A stretch of DNA of 64,000 nt from Firmicutes bacterium UBA6806 (GTDB taxonomy: Bacteria; Bacillota; Clostridia; Peptostreptococcales; Acidaminobacteraceae): contig DKFC01000068.1 of NCBI GenBank assembly GCA_002452745.1, forward strand, positions 1 to 64,000. Reading direction: 5' to 3'. The notes under the pieces are model-generated. The model ran no database searches, was not told the DNA's origin, and was given only the letters and a program-made list of their open reading frames with translations. Both the position numbers and the translations under genes were made by a program. This document shows, piece after piece, positions 1-7,414 of the stretch; the first letter of the stretch is position 1, and each line of letters starts with the position of its first letter.

Positions 1-112
1 TTACACAGAAAACTTGACAAGTCCGAAAATCATCATACATGCGATTTCGCAGATCGGGATTGGTGTGTACATGCATGTCAATCACACCATTTAAGTCAAT
101 TTTCCTCTCCAA
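1..112 (-). CDS. N-terminus of a putative metal-dependent hydrolase (DUF6282/amidohydrolase-like), partial
   Basis: An open frame of 37 codons runs off the left edge of the window on the minus strand. It begins with a TTG at 110-112, preceded at about 8 nt by GGGAGG. The peptide contains VIDMHVHTNPDLRNR, an Asp-x-His-x-His-Thr arrangement like the first metal-binding motif of amidohydrolase/PHP-type enzymes, and resembles the start of DUF6282-type proteins from memory. It diverges from the LysR gene at 343, so the LysR protein probably controls it. The rest of the protein is not visible, so substrate and activity cannot be stated. An in-frame ATG at 74-76 would cut off the motif and is less likely. 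Confidence 0.6.
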   Translation of the reverse strand, partial: MERKIDLNGVIDMHVHTNPDLRNRMYDDFRTCQVFCV

Positions 113-172
113 AAAAAATCCTCCCTTTCATTTCTGATGTCCTTGCTATTTTGAATCAACGACTGTGTTATA

Positions 173-201
173 ATTTTATCGAAGTCGTGTTATGCCGTCT
201 A
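173..201 (-). promoter_or_regulatory. Candidate sigma-A promoter of the divergent hydrolase gene
   Basis: On the minus strand a -35-like TAGACG (196-201) is followed after 17 nt by TAAAAT (173-178). Spacing is ideal but both hexamers deviate from consensus. It lies 60 nt upstream of the TTG start. Confidence 0.35.
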
Positions 202-263
202 GAACCAATACAGAATACATGCTATGCCTATAAGTTATAGCCGTTCTGTTCACTTTATGTGCA

Positions 264-278
264 CATTGTGATACAATG
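264..278. promoter_or_regulatory. Candidate LysR operator in the divergent intergenic region
   Basis: CATTGTGATACAATG is a perfect 6-3-6 palindrome and fits the T-N11-A form of LysR-family boxes. It lies 65 nt upstream of the LysR start codon in a divergent promoter region, the usual place for autoregulation and activation of the neighbour. Binding is inferred only. Confidence 0.4.
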
Positions 279-294
279 GGATAAATTTTAAATT

Positions 295-326
295 TATGTA
301 CTGTGTAAATTATGTATCGTGTAAAT
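295..326. repeat. Two tandem 16-bp repeats in front of the LysR ribosome site
   Basis: TATGTACTGTGTAAAT (295-310) is followed directly by TATGTATCGTGTAAAT (311-326), 14 of 16 bases the same. The pair ends just before the GAGGAG ribosome site at 331-336. It could be a second regulator site or a promoter duplication. Confidence 0.6.
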
Positions 327-342
327 ACTAGAGGAGACGCCT

Positions 343-1260
343 ATGGACATCAAACAATTTGAATATGTTATAACAATTGCAGAATCTGGAAGTCTATCGC
401 TTGCTGCAGAGCGTCTCTTTCTCTCACAGCCAAATCTGAGCAAGTTTCTAACAAAACTCGAAAATGAGTTGGGAACGAAGCTCTTTATAAGAACTTCATT
501 TGGCACAAAATTGACTAAATCTGGCGAAATTTACGTGGATAGTGCCCAAAAAATTATGCAGCAATATCGTCGTGCTCAAAATAAAATAAACGACATCCAA
601 AACCTCGAAGCAGGTCGTGTTGATTTTGGCATCAGCACTTATAGAGGCTCTTTCTTGTTGCCTGGCATCCTCAAAAAATTTAACACCCGTTACCCAAATG
701 TTGACATCGTCATCCACGAGCATGACTCTGTTGTCTTGGAGGAACTCACTTCCAAGGGCAAATTGGACATGGCATTAATTGCAAAACCAGATCATCGTAA
801 GGGCATGGCTTCGAAAAGTATTTTAGAAGATGAAGTGGTTTTAGTTGCCCATAAGGACTTTGAACTCAATTGTGAAATTCATCCCTTTGATAATGGTGGT
901 CAATGGATTGAACTGGAAACACTCCTCAGAGCCAACGTCCCATTTATTTTAAGTCCACCTAGAACCATTTTAGGAAATCTTGCGAGGTCTTATTTTAAAG
1001 ATGCCTTCCCCTCCATTTTGGCAATTAACCAAAACTGTTCAGCTGAAATGGCCGTTGCACTTGCAAGCGAAGGCCTTGGCGTCGCCTTTAATTATCGTTC
1101 CTGTTTTAGAGGAAACAGTGACCTGAAAAGTTACTCCATCGGGTTTCACAAGCGCTTCGTACCGTTACTATTGATGTATCCAGCCGATAGTGATGATTAC
1201 AAATGTCGCTCCACTCTACTCTTAGCAGAATTGATAAAAGAATACTTTAATCAAAAGTAG
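343..1260 (+). CDS. LysR-family transcriptional regulator
   Basis: A 305-residue protein, the normal size for the family. Residues 1-60 form the winged helix-turn-helix (IKQFEYVITIAESGSLSLAA, then the recognition-helix segment LFLSQPNLSKFLTKLENELG). Residues about 90-295 are the periplasmic-binding-protein-like effector domain. The start ATG has GAGGAG six bases upstream. It is transcribed away from the partial hydrolase gene at 1-112, the classical arrangement of a LysR activator and its target. The effector is unknown. No other gene follows in the same direction before the tRNA, so it is probably a single-gene transcript. Confidence 0.9.
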   Translation: MDIKQFEYVITIAESGSLSLAAERLFLSQPNLSKFLTKLENELGTKLFIRTSFGTKLTKSGEIYVDSAQKIMQQYRRAQNKINDIQNLEAGRVDFGISTYRGSFLLPGILKKFNTRYPNVDIVIHEHDSVVLEELTSKGKLDMALIAKPDHRKGMASKSILEDEVVLVAHKDFELNCEIHPFDNGGQWIELETLLRANVPFILSPPRTILGNLARSYFKDAFPSILAINQNCSAEMAVALASEGLGVAFNYRSCFRGNSDLKSYSIGFHKRFVPLLLMYPADSDDYKCRSTLLLAELIKEYFNQK

Positions 1261-1331
1261 AATGCCATAATACAGGATAACACTTTATAAAAGAACCAAT
1301 TTGTAATATAATAAATAAAAACATGTTGCAC

Positions 1332-1408
1332 GCATCCTTAGCTCAATTGGATAGAGTAGCGGACTTCGAATCCGTTGGTTGTGGGTTCGAATCCCGCAGG
1401 GTGCACCA
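1332..1408 (+). tRNA. tRNA-Arg (anticodon TCG)
   Basis: A 77-nt cloverleaf with encoded CCA. The acceptor stem GCATCCT pairs with AGGGTGC (one G-T pair), the anticodon stem GCGGA/TCCGT encloses the loop CTTCGAA with anticodon TCG, and the T-arm contains GGTTCGAATCC. It reads CGN arginine codons. The discriminator base is A at 1405. Confidence 0.96.
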
Positions 1409-1420
1409 GTTTTCCATATT

Positions 1421-1449
1421 AAAGGAACCTGATTTTTCAGGTTCTTTTA
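1421..1449 (+). terminator. Rho-independent terminator after tRNA-Arg
   Basis: GAACCTGA and its complement form a hairpin around a TTTT loop, followed by a T-rich tail, 13 nt after the CCA end of the tRNA. Confidence 0.75.
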
Positions 1450-1474
1450 CCGTTTTCTTAATTTTGAGCCTGCA

Positions 1475-1717
1475 TCAGTCCTCGGTTATTTGGACAACAT
1501 ATTTTAATTTGTAGATTGCGAGGAACTGAGTGGTTTCCCACCATCTCATCAATACATATATACTTTCCAATTCAGAACAGGGTTATCCCTGTCCTTTAGC
1601 CTAGGTTAGAAATACAACAGATTATGGCTATCTTGACGCTTGTGTCATCTTAATTATATCTATAAATTCTAATTAAGGGCTGTGCTCATTCTTCCAATAG
1701 AATGAATACAGCCCTTA
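1475..1717 (+). other. Hairpin-rich region upstream of the MATE gene (possible structured leader)
   Basis: This roughly 400-nt stretch between the tRNA and the MATE gene has no supported coding region. It contains GTGG-TTTC-CCAC (about 1531-1542), ACAGGG-TTAT-CCCTGT (1577-1592) and a long hairpin of about 18 paired bases (1674-1692 with 1699-1717, loop TCCAAT). The long hairpin is followed by AGTCGCAAAAA, not a T-run, so it is not a normal plus-strand terminator. A weak promoter-like TTGGAC-N16-TAGATT lies at about 1491-1518. It may be a regulatory leader; it matches no riboswitch class I recognise. Confidence 0.4.
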
Positions 1718-1807
1718 GTCGCAAAAACAGCCTATTTACGGTTTGGCATACACAGCAATGGGATCATGGAAAGAGCACCCCTCAACCCATATGGAGGACA
1801 TGACAAA

Positions 1808-3172
1808 ATGAACAACTCTCTTGAATCTAAACAACAGCAAATGTTAACTGCTCCAGTGGAGAAACTCATCCTAAAACTCGCAGCACCTTCAATTGTCATA
1901 ATGCTGATAACTGCCCTTTACAACCTCGCCGACACCTATTTTGTCAGTGGGCTCGGCACAAGTGCCACAGCGGCAATTGGCGTGGTTTTTTCTCTTATGG
2001 GCGTCATACAAGCTGTTGGATTCTTTTTCGGAAACGGCTCTGGCAATTATATATCCCGAAAACTTGGCGCAAATGAATTTGATAAAGCCGAAACCATGGC
2101 AAGTACAGGTTTTTTCCTCTCTCTTACCATTGGTACTATCCTGGCGGTACTCGGCAATATTTTTCTCGAACCCCTTTGCCGTTTGCTTGGTGCATCAGAC
2201 ACGATGCTGCCATACGCAATGGGTTACACGCGTTGGATTCTAATTGCCACGCCATTTATGACTGCATCGCTCACTTTGAATAACCAACTGCGTTTTCTTG
2301 CAAGTGCAAATATGGCGATGTACGGCATGGTCACAGGCGCACTGATGAACATTTGCCTAGATCCACTGTTAATCTATACCCTTAACCTCGGCGCAAGTGG
2401 TGCAGGTCTTTCAACTTGCATCAGTCAAATTTGCGGTTTTTGTATTCTTTTATGGGCAACGACACGCGAAGGAAACATAAAAATGAAGTTTTCTAATTTC
2501 AATCCAACCACAGATAGATTTAAAGAAATTGCACGCGGAGGCTCTCCATCGCTCATACGGCAAATCTGCAATTCACTGGGTATACTCGTGTTCAATCACG
2601 CAGCCGGTGTATTCGGCGATCAAGCAGTGGCGGCAATTTCAATTGTTCAACGTGTTTCAGCATTTTCAATTTCAGCTCTGCTCGGATTTGGGCAAGGCTT
2701 TCAGCCTGTTTGCGGGTTCAACTACGGTGCAAAACGCTATGATCGAGTTATCAAGGGCTTTTGGTTTTGCGCTAGACTTATAACCGTACTACTCACTGCA
2801 CTTGCTGTGCTCGCCGCAATATTTGCCCCTGACATCATCGCTTTATTTCGAGCAGATGACGCGCAGGTCATCGCAATCGGCACAGTCGCACTTCGCTTTC
2901 AGTGTATGACCCTGCCCTTTATGGGCCTAGTGGTACTATTCAATATGATGCTTCAAACAATTGGTGCGGCTAAACAGGCTAACATTATCGCAGTCAGTCG
3001 CTCAGGATTCTTCCTCATTCCCTCTATACTGCTTTTAGTGGCCGCCTTTGGATTGACAGGTCTTGAAGTGGCACAGACGTCAGCAGATGTACTGACACTT
3101 GCACTGACCCTGCCAATCGGCTTCGGCGTAATCAATAAAATGAAGAGAGCCTTTGTGACAGCTAAAGAATAA
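1808..3172 (+). CDS. MATE-family multidrug/cation efflux transporter
   Basis: A membrane protein of 454 residues with about twelve hydrophobic segments in two related halves, typical of MATE exporters of the NorM/DinF class, which expel organic cations in exchange for Na+ or H+. The N-terminal part contains PVEKLILKLAAPSIVIML followed by NLADTYFVSGLG, a characteristic MATE opening. An upstream in-frame ATG at 1766 exists, but GGAGG at 1793-1797 is correctly spaced only for the ATG at 1808. The gene has a long hairpin-bearing upstream region and stands before the separately promoted padR pair. Its substrate cannot be read from sequence. Confidence 0.92.
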   Translation: MNNSLESKQQQMLTAPVEKLILKLAAPSIVIMLITALYNLADTYFVSGLGTSATAAIGVVFSLMGVIQAVGFFFGNGSGNYISRKLGANEFDKAETMASTGFFLSLTIGTILAVLGNIFLEPLCRLLGASDTMLPYAMGYTRWILIATPFMTASLTLNNQLRFLASANMAMYGMVTGALMNICLDPLLIYTLNLGASGAGLSTCISQICGFCILLWATTREGNIKMKFSNFNPTTDRFKEIARGGSPSLIRQICNSLGILVFNHAAGVFGDQAVAAISIVQRVSAFSISALLGFGQGFQPVCGFNYGAKRYDRVIKGFWFCARLITVLLTALAVLAAIFAPDIIALFRADDAQVIAIGTVALRFQCMTLPFMGLVVLFNMMLQTIGAAKQANIIAVSRSGFFLIPSILLLVAAFGLTGLEVAQTSADVLTLALTLPIGFGVINKMKRAFVTAKE

Positions 3173-3187
3173 CCTCTCCAGATATTC

Positions 3188-3216
3188 TTGACACCACTAC
3201 TACTATGCACTACAAT
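3188..3216 (+). promoter_or_regulatory. Consensus sigma-A promoter of the padR operon
   Basis: TTGACA (3188-3193), a 17-nt spacer and TACAAT (3211-3216). This is a near-perfect vegetative promoter, with predicted transcription start near 3223. Confidence 0.85.
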
Positions 3217-3253
3217 ATAGGCATCTACTATTTACTACATAGTAGATGCCTAT
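3217..3253. promoter_or_regulatory. Perfect 14-bp inverted repeat at the padR promoter, likely autoregulatory operator
   Basis: ATAGGCATCTACTA (3217-3230) and its exact complement TAGTAGATGCCTAT (3240-3253) flank a 9-nt spacer. The repeat covers the predicted transcription start, where a repressor would block initiation. PadR proteins usually repress their own operon, so PadR is the obvious candidate ligand. In the transcript it would also form a hairpin just ahead of the ribosome site. Confidence 0.6.
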
Positions 3254-3276
3254 TCTCATTTACTGGAGGTTCTCAA

Positions 3277-3645
3277 TTGTTTGATAAATCTCAATTGATG
3301 CGAGGAACACTGGAAGGATGCATTTTAAAAATCATCAGCTTGGAAACCACCTATGGCTATGAAATCATGGTGATTCTCAAAAACTATGGCTTCGATGATA
3401 TCCAAGAAGGCACTCTGTACCCATTATTGGTCAGGCTGGAAAAAAAATCACTTATATCTGCTGAATTCAAACCCTCTCCGTTGGGCCCAAGTAGAAAATA
3501 CTACACCCTCACATCTGATGGACTTACAGCCCTCGGCTCGTTTGAAGAACAATGGCAGGGTATTTCAACTGCCGTCAATAAAATTTTATCATTTGGAGGA
3601 AATAGAGATGACGAATCACTTAAACAAACTTCGAAAGGAAAATAA
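3277..3645 (+). CDS. PadR-family transcriptional regulator
   Basis: A 122-residue protein starting at TTG 3277, with GGAGG (3265-3269) seven bases upstream. The longer frame starting at ATG 3205 begins upstream of the promoter's -10 and is excluded. The winged-helix PadR domain is clear: LMRGTLEGCILKIISLETTYGYEIM, then IQEGTLYPLLVRLEKKSLI and the wing GPSRKYYTLTSDG. PadR proteins are dimeric repressors, often controlling exporters or membrane-stress genes. Its 3' end overlaps the next gene by 38 nt, so the two are translated together. Confidence 0.93.
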   Translation: MFDKSQLMRGTLEGCILKIISLETTYGYEIMVILKNYGFDDIQEGTLYPLLVRLEKKSLISAEFKPSPLGPSRKYYTLTSDGLTALGSFEEQWQGISTAVNKILSFGGNRDDESLKQTSKGK

Positions 3646-4291
3646 TAGACAAGATAGAAAGCTGACACCTGAAAACAATAATATTATGACCGATGTCATT
3701 TGCTACCTCAGATCCTCCAACCTCTGTGAATACGATCTTGAAGTCATCAGAAAAGATTTGCTTGGAATGGCCCTTGAATCTCAAATCAGAGGAGATACAC
3801 TTCAAAATGTCATAGGGGCTGATTACAAATCATTTTGTCAAGAATTGATATCAAATGGCAGGCAAAAGTCTGTTTATGAAAAAACACTAGAAGCACTCTT
3901 CGTTTTTTCCTTCGTCTTCACTGTGCTCTATATCTGTGAGATGATCTTTAGTTCAACTGTTTTTAACGCGGTTAAGTTCTCTCAATTTAACATGCACATC
4001 ACATTGGGATTTGTCATTGGCTCTTTATTAATTATTCTAATGGGGTACTCCATCTACTATTTCATCGCCAAAAGGACATTTGAATTCACTGAAAAAGACC
4101 GCAAAACGCAGTTCACCTACATAATAGGCTTCATGGTTTTGTGGTCACTTTCTTTCCTCTCTCGATCATTATTTGACGAGACCATTTTATGCACAGTTAA
4201 TAGCCTCTTTCCACTCTTGGTCTCATGCCTTTTCAACATAATTATCCAATGGTTGACGATAAAACACGCCAACCATTATTTTGAATTATAG
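3608..4291 (+). CDS. HAAS/DUF1048-like membrane protein partner of PadR
   Basis: A 227-residue protein. The start at 3608 follows GGAGGA by seven bases inside the end of padR. Residues about 20-85 are soluble and helical (DLLGMALESQIRGDTLQNVIG, then DYKSFCQELI), matching the HAAS/DUF1048 domain commonly encoded next to PadR regulators. Residues about 95-117, 129-153, 168-188 and 192-216 are predicted membrane spans. In known pairs the HAAS protein is thought to transmit or relieve PadR control at the membrane, but the mechanism here is inference. Confidence 0.75.
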   Translation: MTNHLNKLRKENNRQDRKLTPENNNIMTDVICYLRSSNLCEYDLEVIRKDLLGMALESQIRGDTLQNVIGADYKSFCQELISNGRQKSVYEKTLEALFVFSFVFTVLYICEMIFSSTVFNAVKFSQFNMHITLGFVIGSLLIILMGYSIYYFIAKRTFEFTEKDRKTQFTYIIGFMVLWSLSFLSRSLFDETILCTVNSLFPLLVSCLFNIIIQWLTIKHANHYFEL

Positions 4292-4324
4292 GCTCTTTAA
4301 AACACCCTATTGACAAACAAAGTT

Positions 4325-5362
4325 CTATCTGTGTTTAATTTCATTGACCTTGACCTGAAAGCATTTTCCCAGGACACTTATCTTCATATTTTTGTCATCT
4401 CCAAGGTATGTCCTCTCTAGGTCAACACAAATATCATGGTAGAACTCGCTTTCCTTGCGGACAATTTCGTGCGCCTTTGCTATATCAACGACTTTAAATC
4501 GAATCTCATCACCTGCTTTTGCCTGTGCAATTTTAGGTAAATCAGAGGTTATGACATGTGCAATCTTTGTATACCCGCCTGTTGTCTGGCAATCAGACAG
4601 CATGATAATCGGATTGCCATGTGCTGGTATCTGAACCGCACCAGCCACGATTCCATCAGAAATAATATCCGCCGAATCCACATGCTCTATTTTTTTGCCT
4701 TCCAGTTTGTAGCCCATGCGGTCAAAATCACCAGAAACTCGAAAGACAGAGCTAAAAAAGTTTGCAATCCCCTGAGGCGTAAATGCATCTTCCTGAGGAC
4801 CAAGCACAACTCGGAGCTCTATCTGAGACTTATAATTAGGTATCTTGCCAGCACTTAGATAACAGCCTATTGCCTTTCCAGAAACCCTCCCTTCCACAAG
4901 GGGCAAGACATCCTCTTTTTTGAGTGTCCTCCCCTCATTTCCTCCAATTCCAGCTCTTGTATAGGTTGACCTACTTCCCATTACCGGTTCGATATCAAAT
5001 CCGCCAGACACAGCCAAATAACATCTGCAACCATTGACCGCACTGCTAAAGGTCAATCGGTCACCGCACTTTACACGGACATTTCGCCACATGCCCACAT
5101 CCAACGATTCATTGAGTTTCGGGGTCATGTTTGCACCTGTTATTGCAATATCTGCATCACATTCAAACACAAACTGCCCGCCTACTATCGTCATCTCCAA
5201 AACCGCTTTTCCCTCGTCATTTCCAACAAGCAAGTTGGCAATCCGATGTGCGAACTTATCCGTACTGCCTGAAACAGGCATCCCAAATTGTTGATAATCC
5301 ATTCTTCCCAAGTCCTGTACAGTGCTAAACAACCCGGGATTTATCACACGCAGTCCCTTCAC
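4325..5362 (-). CDS. pxpC: 5-oxoprolinase subunit PxpC (biotin-dependent carboxyltransferase-like, KipA family)
   Basis: A 345-residue KipA/PxpC protein (INPGLFSTVQDLGRMDYQQFG near the N-terminus, later AGAVQIPAHGNPIIMLSDCQTTGGYTKIA-type segments). With PxpA and PxpB it forms the ATP-dependent 5-oxoprolinase that opens pyroglutamate to glutamate. An upstream ATG at 5386 is in frame, but the GTG at 5362 has GGGGAGG six bases ahead and overlaps the pxpB stop as TAGTG, giving translational coupling; I prefer the GTG. It is the last gene of the pxpA-NRAMP-pxpB-pxpC operon and converges on the HAAS gene with 33 nt between them. Confidence 0.92.
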   Translation of the reverse strand: MKGLRVINPGLFSTVQDLGRMDYQQFGMPVSGSTDKFAHRIANLLVGNDEGKAVLEMTIVGGQFVFECDADIAITGANMTPKLNESLDVGMWRNVRVKCGDRLTFSSAVNGCRCYLAVSGGFDIEPVMGSRSTYTRAGIGGNEGRTLKKEDVLPLVEGRVSGKAIGCYLSAGKIPNYKSQIELRVVLGPQEDAFTPQGIANFFSSVFRVSGDFDRMGYKLEGKKIEHVDSADIISDGIVAGAVQIPAHGNPIIMLSDCQTTGGYTKIAHVITSDLPKIAQAKAGDEIRFKVVDIAKAHEIVRKESEFYHDICVDLERTYLGDDKNMKISVLGKCFQVKVNEIKHR

Positions 5363-6093
5363 TATAGACCTCCCCGACCCAAACAATAGGTCTCACAAGT
5401 ATAGTTTCCCGCTGTCACGAGTTCCTCTATTCGACTGTACTCCTCTTCTGAGACAGACTTAAACTGAATATAACCACCTGCCTCTAGCAATACTGGTTTT
5501 ACGCTCTTTCCATCAAATAACTTCACAGGTGTATTGCCTATAATCTGCCATCCTCCAGGACTATCAATGGGATAAATGCCCGTTTGCTTGCCGGCAATTC
5601 CAACTGAACCCGCAGCTATTTTCGTCCTCGGCTGTGACAGACGCGGCGTGGCGATTCGCTCATCCATCCCCCCAAGATACGGAAAACCCGGTGTGAATCC
5701 CAGCATGTAGATTCTATAGATGGGAGCGGTGTGGATTTCAACCACCTCTTTTGAAGTAAGTCCGTTGGCATCTGCAACATGCTCTAGATCAAGCCCTTTA
5801 TATAGAACTGGGATGACATAGACCGTTGCACCACTTCTTTCTTCTGACACGGATTCGCCCATTAGGCCATCCACAAGTTCACGCCACGCCTCATAGTTTA
5901 TACGCAATGGGTCATACTGAATCAACAGCGAGCAGTAAGTTGGAATACAACCATGAAATCCCTCTATATGACTGGACTCCAATCCCTCTTTTAAAGCCGC
6001 CACTAAATTGTTTACCCGCTCTGAAATTTCTGTCTCAAAGACAACACTCAGAGCGCTGTCACCATTCGGTTTTATTGAATATACTGGTTTCAT
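5362..6093 (-). CDS. pxpB: 5-oxoprolinase subunit PxpB (KipI family)
   Basis: A 243-residue protein of the KipI/PxpB family, recognised by MLGFTPGFPYLGGMDERIATP and the later AAGSVGIAGKQTGIYP and SPGGWQIIGNTP segments. In Bacillus KipI also inhibits the sporulation kinase KinA, but the general role of the family is as a 5-oxoprolinase subunit with PxpA and PxpC. The start chosen is ATG 6093, with AGAGAGG just upstream and 10 nt from the NRAMP stop; the in-frame ATG at 6114 would overlap the previous gene and lacks a ribosome site. Confidence 0.92.
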   Translation of the reverse strand: MKPVYSIKPNGDSALSVVFETEISERVNNLVAALKEGLESSHIEGFHGCIPTYCSLLIQYDPLRINYEAWRELVDGLMGESVSEERSGATVYVIPVLYKGLDLEHVADANGLTSKEVVEIHTAPIYRIYMLGFTPGFPYLGGMDERIATPRLSQPRTKIAAGSVGIAGKQTGIYPIDSPGGWQIIGNTPVKLFDGKSVKPVLLEAGGYIQFKSVSEEEYSRIEELVTAGNYTCETYCLGRGGL

Positions 6094-6103
6094 AAGCGCC
6101 TCT

Positions 6104-7330
6104 CTAGTGTACAATCATCTGTAGACTTTTCAGTGACATCAACCCTGCATAGGCTGCAATGGCAACGATAATAAATCCAAATACCAGCAGCCATTTCGGA
6201 TGCTTGTAATCCCCTACAATATCTTTTCTCAAGGAAGCAATCAGGATAACACCAATTGTAATCGGCAGAATTAAGCCATTCAGTGACCCCGCCAAAATAA
6301 GCAGTTTTGCCGGTTTGCCTAAAAATGCCATGATGAGTGTCGAAGCCCCTATAAATCCAATAATCCACTGCTTTTCAAACTTCTTAATCGACGGGTGAAG
6401 TGTCTTTAAGAAAGAAACAGATGTATAAGCTGCACCAATTACAGATGTCAGTCCAGCTGCCAACAGAACCAATCCAAAGAACTTATAGCCAATGACACCC
6501 GCACCATGCTGAAAAGCTGACGCTGCTGGATTTGAAGCATCAAGTTGCAGTCCTTTTGAGACGACGCCTAAAATTGCCAAGAACAGCAATACACGCATGA
6601 CCGATGCGATGACGATTCCCATAATAGCACCTTTTCTAATCTCACGTAGGTTTTGTTGACCTGTTATCCCCGCATCAATGAGACGATGACCACCTGCAAA
6701 GGTAATATAGCCGCCAACCGTTCCACCGAGCAACGTAATTGTCGGGAACACCAATAGCCCTGGATTTTCAGGTGCAAAAGCTCTAAACACAGCCTCTCCA
6801 ACAGGTGGATGTGTTGCAAAGGCCATATATCCCACAATTAAAATCATCATCATCCCAAGAACTTTCGTAATTTTATCAATGACAGGACCTGCATCCCGAC
6901 TCACAAAAATCCCAAGACCTACAGCGCCGCCAATCAGCGCACACACTTTTATATCAAGTCCAGTTAAAACGTTGAGCCCCAATGCCGTCCCGCCAATATT
7001 GCCAATATTAAATGCCAACCCGCCAAGTGCCACTAATACAGCCACAAAATGCCCCAGACCCGGCACTATTTTATTGGCGATATCCTGTCCGCGCATGCCA
7101 GAGACACCAATAATACTCCAAACATTGACTTGTGCTCCAATATCGAGAACAATCGACAGCAAAATCACAAACGCAAAACTCGCCGCAAATTGTTGCGTAA
7201 ACGTGGCTGTCTGTGTTAGGAAACCCGGTCCAATAGCAGATGTTGCCATGATAAAGGCAGCGCCAATCAAAGCACTCATATTCCCCTTTTTTTGTTCTTT
7301 TTTCGTCATGATTAACGGTTCATTTGACAT
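6104..7330 (-). CDS. NRAMP-family transporter in the pxp operon (YcsG-like)
   Basis: A 408-residue protein with about eleven membrane spans. The first span carries SAIGPGFLTQTATFTQQF, which replaces the usual DPGN metal-binding motif of true NRAMP Mn/Fe transporters. It resembles the YcsG-type members found in the Bacillus ycsF-ycsG-kipIA cluster. Its position between pxpA and pxpB suggests that it serves 5-oxoproline use, either as the uptake permease or by supplying a metal; the first seems more likely because the metal motif is not conserved. The ribosome site AGGGGG is eight bases ahead of the ATG. Confidence 0.82.
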   Translation of the reverse strand: MSNEPLIMTKKEQKKGNMSALIGAAFIMATSAIGPGFLTQTATFTQQFAASFAFVILLSIVLDIGAQVNVWSIIGVSGMRGQDIANKIVPGLGHFVAVLVALGGLAFNIGNIGGTALGLNVLTGLDIKVCALIGGAVGLGIFVSRDAGPVIDKITKVLGMMMILIVGYMAFATHPPVGEAVFRAFAPENPGLLVFPTITLLGGTVGGYITFAGGHRLIDAGITGQQNLREIRKGAIMGIVIASVMRVLLFLAILGVVSKGLQLDASNPAASAFQHGAGVIGYKFFGLVLLAAGLTSVIGAAYTSVSFLKTLHPSIKKFEKQWIIGFIGASTLIMAFLGKPAKLLILAGSLNGLILPITIGVILIASLRKDIVGDYKHPKWLLVFGFIIVAIAAYAGLMSLKSLQMIVH

Positions 7331-7414
7331 TTTTAAATCCCCCTTGGTTTATTGATTCTATTATGAATCTCAATAGTTTTATTAACCCATCTTACGAACA
7401 CATGGCACTCCCCA

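Noticed and set aside
1323..1514. Plus-strand open frame of 63 codons
   Set aside because: It lies across tRNA-Arg and its terminator; no ribosome site or family match.
1674..1717. Long hairpin considered as a terminator
   Set aside because: No T-run follows on either strand within the usual distance.
1742..1760. TTGGCATACACAGCA as a sigma-54 promoter for the MATE gene
   Set aside because: The GG-GC spacing is 8, not 10.
5362..5386. ATG 5386 as pxpC start
   Set aside because: The GTG at 5362 has a far better ribosome site and couples to the pxpB stop.
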